A stretch of DNA of 31,818 nt, from positions 1-31,818 of the forward strand of contig JBNKWA010000091.1 of the NCBI GenBank assembly GCA_050299555.1, read 5' to 3'. The position numbers were made by a program, and so were the translations under genes. This DNA comes from JBNKWA01 sp050299555. GTDB lineage: Bacteria; Pseudomonadota; Alphaproteobacteria; Rhodobacterales; Rhodobacteraceae. Below the pieces are notes generated by a model, which ran no database searches, was not told the DNA's origin, and worked only from the letters and a program-made list of their open reading frames with translations. Shown piece by piece: positions 18,585 through 26,515 of this stretch (the first letter of the stretch is position 1; every line of letters begins with the position of its first letter).

Positions 18585-19718
18585 ATGACCCATAATCCGG
18601 TCCGCCCCTGGCGCGACATCGAGCGGCGGAGCTCGCGGCGGATCCATGTCGGCCCGGTTCCGGTGGGCGGCGATGCGCCGATCACCGTCCAGACCATGAC
18701 CAATACCCCGACCACGGACGTCGCCGCGACCGTGGGGCAGGTGCTGGCCTGCGCCGAGGCCGGCGCCGACATCGTCCGCGTCTCCTGCCCGGACGAGGGC
18801 TCGACCCGGGCCCTGCGCGAGATCGTGCGCGAAAGCCCGGTGCCGATCGTTGCCGACATCCACTTCCACTACCGCCGCGCCATCGAGGCGGCCGAGGCGG
18901 GGGCGGCCTGCCTGAGGATCAACCCCGGCAATATCGGCGCGCCCGAGCGGGTGCGCGAGGTGATCCGGGCGGCCCGCGACCACGGCTGCTCGATCCGCAT
19001 CGGCGTCAATGCCGGCTCGCTGGAGCGGCACCTCCTGGAGAAATACGGCGAACCCTGCCCGGACGCGATGGTGGAAAGCGCGCTCGACCATATCCGCATC
19101 CTTCAGGACAACGACTTTCACGAGTTCAAGATCTCGGCCAAGGCCTCGGACGTGTTCCTGGCCGCCGCCGCCTACCAGGCCATCGCCGCCGCCACCGATG
19201 CGCCGATCCATCTCGGCATCACCGAGGCAGGCGGGCTGAAGTCGGGCACGGTGAAGTCGGCCATCGGCCTCGGCATGCTGCTGTGGATGGGAATCGGAGA
19301 CACGTTGCGGGTGTCGCTATCCGCCGATCCGGTCGAGGAGGTGAAGGCCGGCTTCGAGATCCTGAAGTCTCTCGGCCTGCGCCATCGCGGCGTCAACATC
19401 ATCTCCTGCCCGTCATGCGCGCGGCAGGGCTTCGACGTCATCAAGACGGTGGCGGTCCTCGAGGAGTGGCTGGCCCACATCCACACCCCGATGAGCCTTT
19501 CGGTCATCGGCTGCGTGGTGAACGGGCCGGGCGAGGCGCTGATGACCGACATCGGCTTTACCGGCGGCGGCGCTGGTGCCGGCATGGTCTATCTGGGTGG
19601 CGTCCAGGCCCACAAGTTGACCAACGACAAGCTAATTGACCATCTGGTTGAACTGGTGGAAAAGAAGGCCGAAGAAATCGAGGCCATGCAAGACATCCCG
19701 ACACAGGCGGCGGAATAG
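18585..19718 (+). CDS. ispG: 4-hydroxy-3-methylbut-2-enyl diphosphate synthase (flavodoxin)
   Basis: A 377-residue iron-sulfur enzyme of the MEP isoprenoid pathway that converts the cyclic diphosphate MEcPP to HMBPP. The TIM-barrel half (residues about 20-250) contains the substrate-binding LRINPGNIG and IRIGVNAGSLE. The C-terminal half holds the 4Fe-4S ligands C275, C278 (CPSC) and C310 (GCVVNGPGE), plus the catalytic E317. The spacing matches E. coli IspG (270, 273, 305, 312). The ATG at 18585 begins at MTHNPVRPW; the ribosome binding site is weak. The following DUF1499 gene starts 3 nt after the stop, so the two are co-transcribed. Confidence 0.97.
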   Translation: MTHNPVRPWRDIERRSSRRIHVGPVPVGGDAPITVQTMTNTPTTDVAATVGQVLACAEAGADIVRVSCPDEGSTRALREIVRESPVPIVADIHFHYRRAIEAAEAGAACLRINPGNIGAPERVREVIRAARDHGCSIRIGVNAGSLERHLLEKYGEPCPDAMVESALDHIRILQDNDFHEFKISAKASDVFLAAAAYQAIAAATDAPIHLGITEAGGLKSGTVKSAIGLGMLLWMGIGDTLRVSLSADPVEEVKAGFEILKSLGLRHRGVNIISCPSCARQGFDVIKTVAVLEEWLAHIHTPMSLSVIGCVVNGPGEALMTDIGFTGGGAGAGMVYLGGVQAHKLTNDKLIDHLVELVEKKAEEIEAMQDIPTQAAE

Positions 19719-19721
19719 CGC

Positions 19722-20624
19722 ATGAAGGTAATGGTCGCCGTTGTTTTGGTGGGTATTCTTGCCGTCGTGGCGGGGGCGCTGTTCTATCTCCGGACGGTCG
19801 ATCTTCAGCCCGAGTTGTGGCACGTGGATCCGCTCGAAGCGCAACAGCGCGCGACACCCAACTACTACTATGTCGGTCCGGCGAAGTCGGCTCAGCCCTC
19901 GGCCGTGCCGGCGCCTGTTTACGCGGTGCCGCCCGAGGTAGTGGCCAAGGCGTTCGATGAATTCGTCATGGGCCAGTCGCGTGTCGTGCGCATCGCCGGC
20001 GGGCCGGAGGAGCTGTTCACGACCTATGTCCAACGCACCGAAAAGCTGCAGGTGCCGGACTATATTTCCGTTAAGTTCCTGCCACTTGGCGACGGTCTTT
20101 CAACCATTTCCATCTACTCCCGCTCGCGCTTCGGCCATGGCGATTTGGGCGTCAACGAGGCCCGTGTCACCGCCTGGCTGGCGGCGCTGAAGTCGCTGGA
20201 GGCGGACCCTGCGACCGCCGCCGCCGCGCTGGCGCCGCCCGAGCCGGAGCCCGAGCCCGAACCGGAGCCTGAGCCGGAGACAGCACCCGCGGCCGAGGCT
20301 GCGCCGCAGCAGCAGCCGGCGCGGTCCGCCATCGACATCGGCGCCCCCGGACCGGCCGACGACGATGCCTTCGACCCCGAGACCCGGAACGCCGACCGGC
20401 CGAAACCGGGCACCGTTCGGGAACTGCGCCTGCCGCAGATCGAGGAACCGCCGGCGGAAACCGCCGAGGGCGCCGAAGGCGAGGCGGCCGCTGGTGATGG
20501 CCAGGCGCCCGCCGAAGGCGATGCGCAGGCCGCGACCGACGGCACCGCCGAGGGTTCGGCGGATCCCGGCCCGGCCGACGGCCAGACCGGCGAGGAGGTC
20601 GCGCCCGAGCCGGCCCTGCAATGA
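19722..20624 (+). CDS. DUF1499 family protein with long acidic Pro/Glu/Ala-rich C-terminal tail
   Basis: A 300-residue protein of unknown function. A signal anchor (residues about 3-24, VMVAVVLVGILAVVAGALFY) puts it in the inner membrane with the rest in the periplasm. Residues about 30-160 match DUF1499, with FVQ-like segments replaced here by TTYVQRT and the conserved-looking ISIYSRSRFGHGDLGVN near residue 140. From about residue 172 an EP dipeptide is repeated seven times or more. After it comes a roughly 110-residue low-complexity region rich in Ala, Glu, Asp, Pro and Gly. Most DUF1499 proteins I know lack such a tail. The gene is 3 nt after ispG and overlaps prfA by 4 nt (ATGA). Confidence 0.8.
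   Translation: MKVMVAVVLVGILAVVAGALFYLRTVDLQPELWHVDPLEAQQRATPNYYYVGPAKSAQPSAVPAPVYAVPPEVVAKAFDEFVMGQSRVVRIAGGPEELFTTYVQRTEKLQVPDYISVKFLPLGDGLSTISIYSRSRFGHGDLGVNEARVTAWLAALKSLEADPATAAAALAPPEPEPEPEPEPEPETAPAAEAAPQQQPARSAIDIGAPGPADDDAFDPETRNADRPKPGTVRELRLPQIEEPPAETAEGAEGEAAAGDGQAPAEGDAQAATDGTAEGSADPGPADGQTGEEVAPEPALQ
20237..20281 (+). repeat. Glu-Pro dipeptide-encoding repeat in the DUF1499 gene
   Basis: Alternating GAG/GAA and CCG/CCC/CCT codons encode an uninterrupted PE run. Synonymous codons vary, so the protein pattern rather than the DNA repeat seems to be kept. EP repeats form stiff extended rods in periplasmic proteins such as TonB. Confidence 0.7.
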
Positions 20625-21676
20625 TCCCGGGCGACCGGCTGGAGCAGATCGCCGCCCGCTTCGAGTTCCTCGAAGCCCGGCTGGCCGAGGTCTCGGACCC
20701 CGACGAACTGGTCCGGCTGTCCCGCGAATATGCCGAGCTGAGGCCGGTGGTGGCCGAGATCCGGACCTATCGCCAGCTTCTGACCGAGATCGACGATGCC
20801 CGCGCATTGACTGCCGATCCCGACATGGCGTCGCTGGCCGAGGACGAACTCGCCCGCCTGAAAGAGGCGCTGCCGCAAAGCGAGCAGGCGCTGCGGCTGG
20901 CCCTGCTGCCCAAGGATGCCGACGACGCAAAGCCGGCCATCCTGGAAATCCGACCCGGCACGGGTGGCGAGGAGGCGGCGCTTTTCGCCGGTGATCTCTT
21001 GCGCATGTACCAGCGCTTTGCCGAGCGGCGCGGCTGGGGCTTCGAGCTGGTCGAGCTGGCCGAGACCGAGCTTGGCGGCGTCAAGGAGGCGGTGGCGGTG
21101 ATCCGCGGCGCCGGGGTCTTTGCGCAGATGAAGTTCGAATCCGGTGTTCACCGGGTGCAGCGGGTGCCCGAGACCGAGGCCGGCGGGCGCATCCACACCT
21201 CGGCCGCCACCGTCGCGGTGCTGCCCGAGGCCGAGGACGTGGACGTGGAGATCGCCGACGGCGATCTCAGGATCGATACCATGCGCTCCTCGGGGGCCGG
21301 CGGCCAGCACGTCAACAAGACCGAGTCCGCCGTGCGCATCACCCACCTGCCCACCGGCATCGTGGTGACCAGTTCCGAGAAGTCGCAGCACCAGAACCGG
21401 GCCCGGGCCATGCAGGTGCTGAAGACCCGCCTTTACGACCTGCAGCGGCGCGAGGCCGATGCGACGCGGGCGGCCGAACGCAAGGGGCAGGTGGGCTCGG
21501 GCGATCGGTCCGAGCGCATCCGGACCTACAACTTTCCGCAAGGCCGGGTCACCGACCACCGCATCAACCTGACGCTCTACAAGCTCGATCAGGTGATGCA
21601 GGGGGATCTGGCCGAATTGGTCGACGCGCTGGTCGCCGCCGACCAGGCAGAGAAGCTGGCCGCACTCGATCCATGA
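20621..21676 (+). CDS. prfA: Peptide chain release factor 1
   Basis: A 351-residue class I release factor that reads UAA and UAG. Domain 1 is the N-terminal helical part (about residues 1-95). The stop-codon recognition tripeptide PxT is P183-E-T185 (E. coli has PAT). The peptidyl-hydrolysis motif is G227-G228-Q229 in SSGAGGQHVNKTES; Q229 is the residue methylated by PrmC. The length fits RF1 (about 355-360). The ATG overlaps the stop of the DUF1499 gene (ATGA), and the stop overlaps the ATG of prmC (ATGA), so all three are translationally coupled. Confidence 0.97.
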   Translation: MIPGDRLEQIAARFEFLEARLAEVSDPDELVRLSREYAELRPVVAEIRTYRQLLTEIDDARALTADPDMASLAEDELARLKEALPQSEQALRLALLPKDADDAKPAILEIRPGTGGEEAALFAGDLLRMYQRFAERRGWGFELVELAETELGGVKEAVAVIRGAGVFAQMKFESGVHRVQRVPETEAGGRIHTSAATVAVLPEAEDVDVEIADGDLRIDTMRSSGAGGQHVNKTESAVRITHLPTGIVVTSSEKSQHQNRARAMQVLKTRLYDLQRREADATRAAERKGQVGSGDRSERIRTYNFPQGRVTDHRINLTLYKLDQVMQGDLAELVDALVAADQAEKLAALDP

Positions 21677-22512
21677 GCAGGCCGGTGGCGGCGCTTCTGG
21701 CCGATGCCATCGCGAGGTTGCGGGACGCAGGCGTCGAGGACGCCGCCCGCGATGCCCGGCGGCTTCTGGCGCATGCGCTGGGGCAGCCGCCCGGGGCGCC
21801 GCCGCCCGATCCCTCGTGGTGTCCCGATGCCGCGGCGGCGCAGCGCTTCGAGGCTGCCATCGTGCGCCGGGTCAGGCGGCAGCCTGTGGCCCAGATCACC
21901 GGCCGTCGGGCCTTCTGGGGCCGCGACTTCGCGGTCACGCCCGAGGTGCTCGACCCCCGGCCCGAAACCGAGCAGATCGTCGAACTGGCGCTGGCAGGCC
22001 CGGCGCCGGCGCAGGTCATCGACCTCGGCACCGGTTCCGGCGCGCTGATCGTCACCCTGCTGGCGGAATGGCCGGAGGTGCGGGGGACCGCCACCGACAT
22101 CAGCCCCGGCGCGCTGGCCGTGGCCCGAGAGAATGCCGTTCGCCACGGCGTCGCCGACCGCCTGACGCTGCTGGCCGCCGACTGGTGGCAGGGGGTGGAC
22201 GGACGCTTTGGCCTGGTGGTCTCGAACCCGCCCTACATCCCCGAGGCAGAGCTCGCCACGCTTGCGCCCGAGGTACGCGACTGGGAGCCGCGCGCGGCCC
22301 TGTCGCCGGGTCCGGACGGGCTTGCCGCCTATCGCGCCATCGTGGCGGGGCTTGCCGGCCATCTGGAGCCGGGCGGACGCGTGCTGGTGGAGCATGGGGC
22401 AGGGCAGGAAGACGGGGTGGCAAAAATCTTTGCTGCAGCCGGCTTTGCTGGCGCAACAAGCCATCGCGACCTTTCCGGACATGGCCGAATCATGGTGGTT
22501 GCGACCGATTGA
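21673..22512 (+). CDS. prmC: Peptide chain release factor N5-glutamine methyltransferase
   Basis: A 279-residue SAM-dependent enzyme that methylates the GGQ glutamine of RF1 and RF2 and so raises termination speed. An N-terminal helical domain (about 1-90) recognises the factor; QPVAQITGRRAFWG marks its end. The SAM-binding motif VIDLGTGSGAL is near residue 116. The catalytic motif is N185-P-P-Y188 in VVSNPPYIPE. It overlaps prfA by 4 nt, so enzyme and substrate are made together. This prfA-prmC pairing is conserved widely in bacteria. Confidence 0.95.
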   Translation: MSRPVAALLADAIARLRDAGVEDAARDARRLLAHALGQPPGAPPPDPSWCPDAAAAQRFEAAIVRRVRRQPVAQITGRRAFWGRDFAVTPEVLDPRPETEQIVELALAGPAPAQVIDLGTGSGALIVTLLAEWPEVRGTATDISPGALAVARENAVRHGVADRLTLLAADWWQGVDGRFGLVVSNPPYIPEAELATLAPEVRDWEPRAALSPGPDGLAAYRAIVAGLAGHLEPGGRVLVEHGAGQEDGVAKIFAAAGFAGATSHRDLSGHGRIMVVATD

Positions 22513-22690
22513 ACCGACTTTTGGGTTGTCTTTTTGCAGATGCCCGTTATAGCATCATCTCAGGCCAGTTTTCGCGCTCCCGGAAACAGGCCCTACGGTC
22601 AACCGACATTTTGGGCGCCAGCGGCCGCTATGAGAGCCGCCGAGCTATGTGCGCCGCCGGACCTGTGTGCAACAGACAGAAAAGCTGTCC
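22513..22690 (+). promoter_or_regulatory. Leader region of the DUF4167 gene with candidate promoter
   Basis: These 178 nt lie between prmC and the DUF4167 gene and hold no credible ORF. TTGTCT (22526-22531), a 16-nt spacer and TATAGC (22548-22553) form a plausible sigma-70 promoter. A start near 22560 would give a leader of about 130 nt that opens with a strong hairpin (22563-22592). A palindrome AGCGGCCGCT lies at 22619-22628. The Shine-Dalgarno sequence at the ATG is weak. Confidence 0.4.
22563..22592 (+). other. Strong hairpin at the predicted 5' end of the DUF4167 mRNA
   Basis: GGCCAGTTTTC (22563-22573) and GGAAACAGGCC (22582-22592) pair with one A-A mismatch and one G-U pair around the 8-nt loop GCGCTCCC. 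No T-run follows, so it does not read as a terminator. It would sit at the very start of the predicted transcript. Confidence 0.5.
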
Positions 22691-23401
22691 ATGAGACCTC
22701 CAAACAAGTCGCGTTCAAGAAACAAGAACAACAACCGTTCCCGCAATGTGGGGAACATCGTCAATCGCGTTTTCGAAAGTGCCGGGCCGGAAGGCAAGGT
22801 ACGCGGAACGCCGCAGCAAGTCATTGACAAGTATCAGGCCCTGGCGCGCGACGCCCAGGTTTCCGGCGACCGGGTCGCCGCCGAGAATTTTCTGCAGCAT
22901 GCCGAGCATTATTGCCGCCTGCTGAGCGAAGCGCTGCGCGAGGTCGCCGAAGCGCGGCAGGGCAGCAATGAACAGCCGGGCTATTCCAACGGCAACGGCG
23001 CCGGTGGCCACGATGGCTTCTCCCAGGACGGCAATCGCGGCGATGATCGCAGCGGTCGCGGTGATCCCAGGGGCGAACAGCACGGCGAAGGCGAGGGCCG
23101 CCATCAGCAGCGTGGCGGCCAGGGCGATGGCGGCGGCCAGGGCCGGGATCAGGCCCAGGATAAGCGACCCGAGCCCGGAGGGTTGGAGACGGTCGACATC
23201 GACAGCCCGGCGGTGGCGGACCTGGAGCCGGTGGAGATGAATTCCAGCGGCCGGGGCGCCGACGAGCCGGCGCCGGAAGGGGCCCGGCGGCCCCGTGCCG
23301 GCACCCGCCCGCGCCGGCGCGCACCGCGCAAGGCCGACACCGAAGACGGCAGCGACACCGCCGCCGCACCTGCGCCGACAGCCACGACCGTCGAGGACTG
23401 A
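22691..23401 (+). CDS. DUF4167 domain-containing protein
   Basis: A 236-residue protein typical of Alphaproteobacteria, function unknown. Residues 1-80 match DUF4167: a basic Arg/Asn-rich start (RPPNKSRSRNKNNNRSRN), then NIVNRVFESAGPEGKVRGTP, and the hallmark SGDRVAAENFLQHAEHYCRL near residue 56. Residues about 95-170 are Gly, Asp, Arg, Gln and His rich and low in complexity. The C-terminus has a very basic patch (about residues 197-218, with TRPRRRAPRK) and an acidic/Thr end. The composition suggests nucleic acid, probably RNA, binding; that is inference. The ATG at 22691 matches the family start; the GTG at 22649 adds unrelated residues. The gene is convergent with rsmA, with 16 nt between stops. 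Confidence 0.88.
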   Translation: MRPPNKSRSRNKNNNRSRNVGNIVNRVFESAGPEGKVRGTPQQVIDKYQALARDAQVSGDRVAAENFLQHAEHYCRLLSEALREVAEARQGSNEQPGYSNGNGAGGHDGFSQDGNRGDDRSGRGDPRGEQHGEGEGRHQQRGGQGDGGGQGRDQAQDKRPEPGGLETVDIDSPAVADLEPVEMNSSGRGADEPAPEGARRPRAGTRPRRRAPRKADTEDGSDTAAAPAPTATTVED

Positions 23402-23410
23402 CGCCCGCTG

Positions 23411-23427
23411 GCCGGCGCTATGCCGGC
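23411..23427. terminator. Hairpin between the convergent DUF4167 and rsmA genes
   Basis: GCCGGC (23411-23416) and GCCGGC (23422-23427) form a 6-bp stem with loop GCTAT. It lies exactly where the two convergent transcripts meet and overlaps the rsmA stop codon. It lacks T-runs on either strand, so a bidirectional terminator role is only possible. Confidence 0.3.
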
Positions 23428-24260
23428 TGCCGGGCCAGGGCGCAGAACTGCTCGAGCGCGACCTGCTCTGCCCGCTCGGTGGGATCGATTCCCGCCGCTG
23501 CCAAGGCTGCCAGCGGGTCGCCGAAGACCGGCTTCAGGCTGCCGCGTAACATCTTGCGCCGCTGCTGAAAGGCCGCCGCGACCACCGCGCTGAGGCGCGC
23601 CGGTTCGGCCGCAAAGCGCGGCGCCGGCAGCGCTTCGATCTGCACCACCGACGAGGTGATCTTGGGCGGCGGCGTGAAGGCGCGCGCCGGGATGTCAAAG
23701 GCGATCCGCGCCGCGCTTCGCCACTGCGCCAGCACCGACAGCCGGCCATAGGCCTTGCCTCCGGGCGGCGCGACGATGCGCTCGGCCACCTCGCGCTGGA
23801 ACAGCAGCGTCAGGCTTTGCCAGTAGGGTGGCCATGCGTCGGGCGTCAGCCAGCGCACCAGAAGCTCGGTGCCGATATTGTAGGGCAGGTTCGCCACCAC
23901 CTTGACCGGCGGCGTCAGCAGCGGCACCGGGTCGAGCGCCAGGGCATCGCCCTCCACCACCTCGAGCCGCCCCGGCCAGGCATCGCCGATCGCCGCCAGC
24001 GCCGGCAGGCAGCGCCGGTCCCGTTCGATCGCCACCACCCGCCGCGCGCCCGCCGCCAGAAGCGAGCGGGTCAGCCCGCCGGGGCCGGGGCCCACCTCCA
24101 GCACGTCGCAGCCTGAAAGGTCGCCGGCGGTACGGGCGATCCGGGCGGTAAGGTTGAGGTCCAGAAGGAAGTTCTGCCCCAGCGACTTCTTCGCCGACAG
24201 GCCCAGCTCGGCGATGACCGCGCGAAGCGGCGGCAGCCCGTCGCCCGCGGCCTCGCTCAC
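23418..24260 (-). CDS. rsmA: 16S rRNA (adenine(1518)-N6/adenine(1519)-N6)-dimethyltransferase
   Basis: A 280-residue SAM-dependent enzyme (KsgA) that dimethylates two adjacent adenines near the 3' end of 16S rRNA in late 30S assembly; its loss gives kasugamycin resistance in many bacteria. The family start KKSLGQNFL is at residues 24-32, the SAM-binding VLEVGPGPGGLT at about 53-64, and the catalytic N124-LPYN. The RNA-contacting C-terminal helical domain includes AFQQRRKMLRGSL. The start is a GTG that overlaps the pdxA stop (GTGA). It is the last gene of the lptF-to-rsmA run. Confidence 0.96.
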   Translation of the reverse strand: MSEAAGDGLPPLRAVIAELGLSAKKSLGQNFLLDLNLTARIARTAGDLSGCDVLEVGPGPGGLTRSLLAAGARRVVAIERDRRCLPALAAIGDAWPGRLEVVEGDALALDPVPLLTPPVKVVANLPYNIGTELLVRWLTPDAWPPYWQSLTLLFQREVAERIVAPPGGKAYGRLSVLAQWRSAARIAFDIPARAFTPPPKITSSVVQIEALPAPRFAAEPARLSAVVAAAFQQRRKMLRGSLKPVFGDPLAALAAAGIDPTERAEQVALEQFCALARQPA

Positions 24261-25273
24261 GCCGCGCGCCGGGCCGCGATCCCGGCCGCCATGCGGATCG
24301 CCGCGATCAGGCTCGACGGGTCGGCCTTGCCCTTGCCGGCGATATCATAGGCGGTGCCGTGATCGGGCGAGGTGCGCACGAAGGGCAGGCCCAGCGTAAC
24401 GTTGACCCCGTCGTCGAAATGCAGCGCCTTGAGCGGGATCAGGGCCTGGTCGTGATACATGCAGACCGCGGCGTCGTATCGCGCCCGGGCCGCGGGGTGA
24501 AACATCGTGTCCGCCGGCAGCGGCCCGGTGACGGCGATGCCGCACCCGCGCAGCTCGGCCAGCGCCGGAGCGATCACCGTTTCCTCCTCGCGGCCCATGG
24601 CACCGCCTTCGCCGGCATGGGGGTTCAGCCCCGCCACGGCGATCCGCGGCGCCGCGATGCCGAAATCGGCCACCAGCGCGGCATTGAGCACCGCCACCGT
24701 CTCGACGATCAGTTCCCGCGTGAGCAGCCGCGACACCTCGGCCAGAGGCACGTGGATGGTCACCGGCACCACCCTCAGGCCCGGACCGGCCAGCATCATC
24801 ACCGCCCGTGGTACCCCGCCGAGATGGGCCAGGAACTCGGTATGGCCCGGAAAGGCAAAGCCGGCGCCCTCCTTCAGGCCCTTCTTGTTGATCGGGTTGG
24901 TCACCACGGCGGCGGCGCGGCCGGTGGAGGCGATGGCCACGGCGCGCTCGATGGCGGTGACGATGGCCTTGGCATTGGCCGGATCGGGGCGGCCCGGCAC
25001 CGGCATGGCGGGCAGGGGATGCGGCAGGACCGGAAGCCCCGCCGGCATGGCGGCTTCGGCTTCGTCGGCGCCGGCGATGGCGACCGTCTGCAGTCCCTGC
25101 GACGCCGCCTCTGCGGCCATCACGCCCTCGTCGGCGATCACGAAGAAGGGCGGCCCGCCATCCTTCAGCGCCGCCCAGGCCTTGACGCTGATCTCGGCGG
25201 CGATACCGGAAGGATCGCCCATGGTCAGGGCGATGGGGGGCAGGGCGGTGGCAGTCGCGGCGACGGCAGTCAT
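24257..25273 (-). CDS. pdxA: 4-hydroxythreonine-4-phosphate dehydrogenase
   Basis: A 338-residue cytoplasmic dehydrogenase of the DXP-dependent pyridoxal phosphate pathway. It oxidises 4-phosphohydroxy-L-threonine with NAD(P) ahead of PdxJ. The N-terminal MGDPSGIAAE is at residues 18-27. Metal-binding histidines lie in GHTEFLAHLGG, in the middle of the protein and in CMYHDQALIPLK. The ending HGTAYDIAGKGKADPSSL is highly characteristic. It overlaps surA upstream (ATGA) and rsmA downstream (GTGA). The surA-pdxA-rsmA order is shared with E. coli. Confidence 0.97.
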   Translation of the reverse strand: MTAVAATATALPPIALTMGDPSGIAAEISVKAWAALKDGGPPFFVIADEGVMAAEAASQGLQTVAIAGADEAEAAMPAGLPVLPHPLPAMPVPGRPDPANAKAIVTAIERAVAIASTGRAAAVVTNPINKKGLKEGAGFAFPGHTEFLAHLGGVPRAVMMLAGPGLRVVPVTIHVPLAEVSRLLTRELIVETVAVLNAALVADFGIAAPRIAVAGLNPHAGEGGAMGREEETVIAPALAELRGCGIAVTGPLPADTMFHPAARARYDAAVCMYHDQALIPLKALHFDDGVNVTLGLPFVRTSPDHGTAYDIAGKGKADPSSLIAAIRMAAGIAARRAA

Positions 25274-26496
25274 CGCCGCTCGATTACCGCCTCGGCGCGC
25301 ATGTCATCCAGCAGGCCCCGGCCCAGCGCCGTCATGCGCTGGCCGAAAAGCCTCCGCTTCAGCGATTCCAGTTGTTCCGGCGACGGGTCGGTGCCGCGCT
25401 CGCACAGCATCACCAGCGACACGCCGCGATCATCCTGGATCACCCGCTTCTCGCCCGGCTCCAGACCGGCGATGGTGGGTGCCAGCTCCGGCGGCAGGGC
25501 CGAGACCGGGGTCGGTTCGCTGCGCCCGCTGCCGATGCCGAACTCCTCGGCGCGGCGGTCGAGATCGCCACAGAACCGCGCATCGCGCTCGATGCCCCGG
25601 GCCTGAACCCGGGCGCCGGCAGCGGCGGCCGGCGAGGCGCCGGGGGCCAGCGGAATGACAAGCTGGCTGTAGACCACCGTCTCGGCGCTGCGGCCGTCAT
25701 CGATGGGCGGCTCGGTGCGCAGGTCCAGCAGCTTCAGGATGGTGACGCCCTGCTGGATGTCGATAGCCCCGGTGACCTGGCCGGGGCTCAGCGCCAGCAC
25801 CGGACCGGCCAGCGCCGGCGGCAGGTTCTCGGCCTCGATCCAGTCCAGCCGCCCGCCGCGAGCCGCCGACGGCGCCTTGGAATAGCGCGCCACCGCAGCG
25901 CCGAAGCTGGCGCCGGCGTTCAGATCGCGGGCAAGCTGCTGGGCCAGCTCCAGCGTCGCCTCGGGGCCGCGTTCCACATTGGGAATGGCGATCTCCTGCA
26001 ACAGCACCGACTCGCGCGGCGCCTTGCGCTGGAATTCCAGTGCCAGTTCGACATCGGAATCCGACGGCGTGGCGAGGTCGCGGAACCGCGCCGTCACCAC
26101 CTCGCGGAAGAGAAGCTGCAACCGCAGGAAGGTCCGCATGGACTCGACGGCGATCCCACGCGCCTCCAGTGCCTCGATGACCTGCTCGGAGGTCAGCTCG
26201 CGGGCGGTGGCGAAGTTGCCGAATGCCTCGTCGACCGCGGATTCCTGCAGCTCCACGCCCATTTCCTCGGCCGCCTGCACCTGCAGCCGCTCGTTGATAA
26301 GCTGCTCCTCGGCCAGGTCGCGGGCGCCTTCCCTGACGCCGAACGCCTCCAGCAGCAGGGCGCGCTGGTCAAGCTCGTAGCCGGTGATGGCGCGGCCGTT
26401 GACCAGCACCTCGGGCGCGAACTGCGCCGGCGCTGTACCGGGCAGGGCCAGGGCCACCAGCAAGGCCAGACCGCGTATCGCCTGAAGGATTGTCAT
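25270..26496 (-). CDS. surA: SurA-type periplasmic peptidylprolyl isomerase / outer-membrane protein chaperone
   Basis: A 408-residue periplasmic protein that escorts unfolded outer-membrane proteins, LptD being a known client in E. coli. A signal peptide covers residues 1-25 (ending APAQ). A SurA N-terminal helical domain runs to about 150, with LAEEQLINERLQVQAAEEMG. One recognisable parvulin domain lies at about 160-265, with SVLLQEIAIPN, RGGRLDWIEAENLPPALAGP and QGVTILKLLDLR. The C-terminal third resembles a degenerate second parvulin domain. E. coli SurA (428 residues) has two. It has a GGAG about 9 nt upstream and starts 19 nt after lptD. Confidence 0.88.
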   Translation of the reverse strand: MTILQAIRGLALLVALALPGTAPAQFAPEVLVNGRAITGYELDQRALLLEAFGVREGARDLAEEQLINERLQVQAAEEMGVELQESAVDEAFGNFATARELTSEQVIEALEARGIAVESMRTFLRLQLLFREVVTARFRDLATPSDSDVELALEFQRKAPRESVLLQEIAIPNVERGPEATLELAQQLARDLNAGASFGAAVARYSKAPSAARGGRLDWIEAENLPPALAGPVLALSPGQVTGAIDIQQGVTILKLLDLRTEPPIDDGRSAETVVYSQLVIPLAPGASPAAAAGARVQARGIERDARFCGDLDRRAEEFGIGSGRSEPTPVSALPPELAPTIAGLEPGEKRVIQDDRGVSLVMLCERGTDPSPEQLESLKRRLFGQRMTALGRGLLDDMRAEAVIERR

Positions 26497-26515
26497 GCCA
26501 CCCGCTCCACTCGTT

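Noticed and set aside
22501..22540. T-rich sequence after prmC as a Rho-independent terminator
   Set aside because: No stable stem precedes the T-rich run; it fits better as part of the promoter of the DUF4167 gene.
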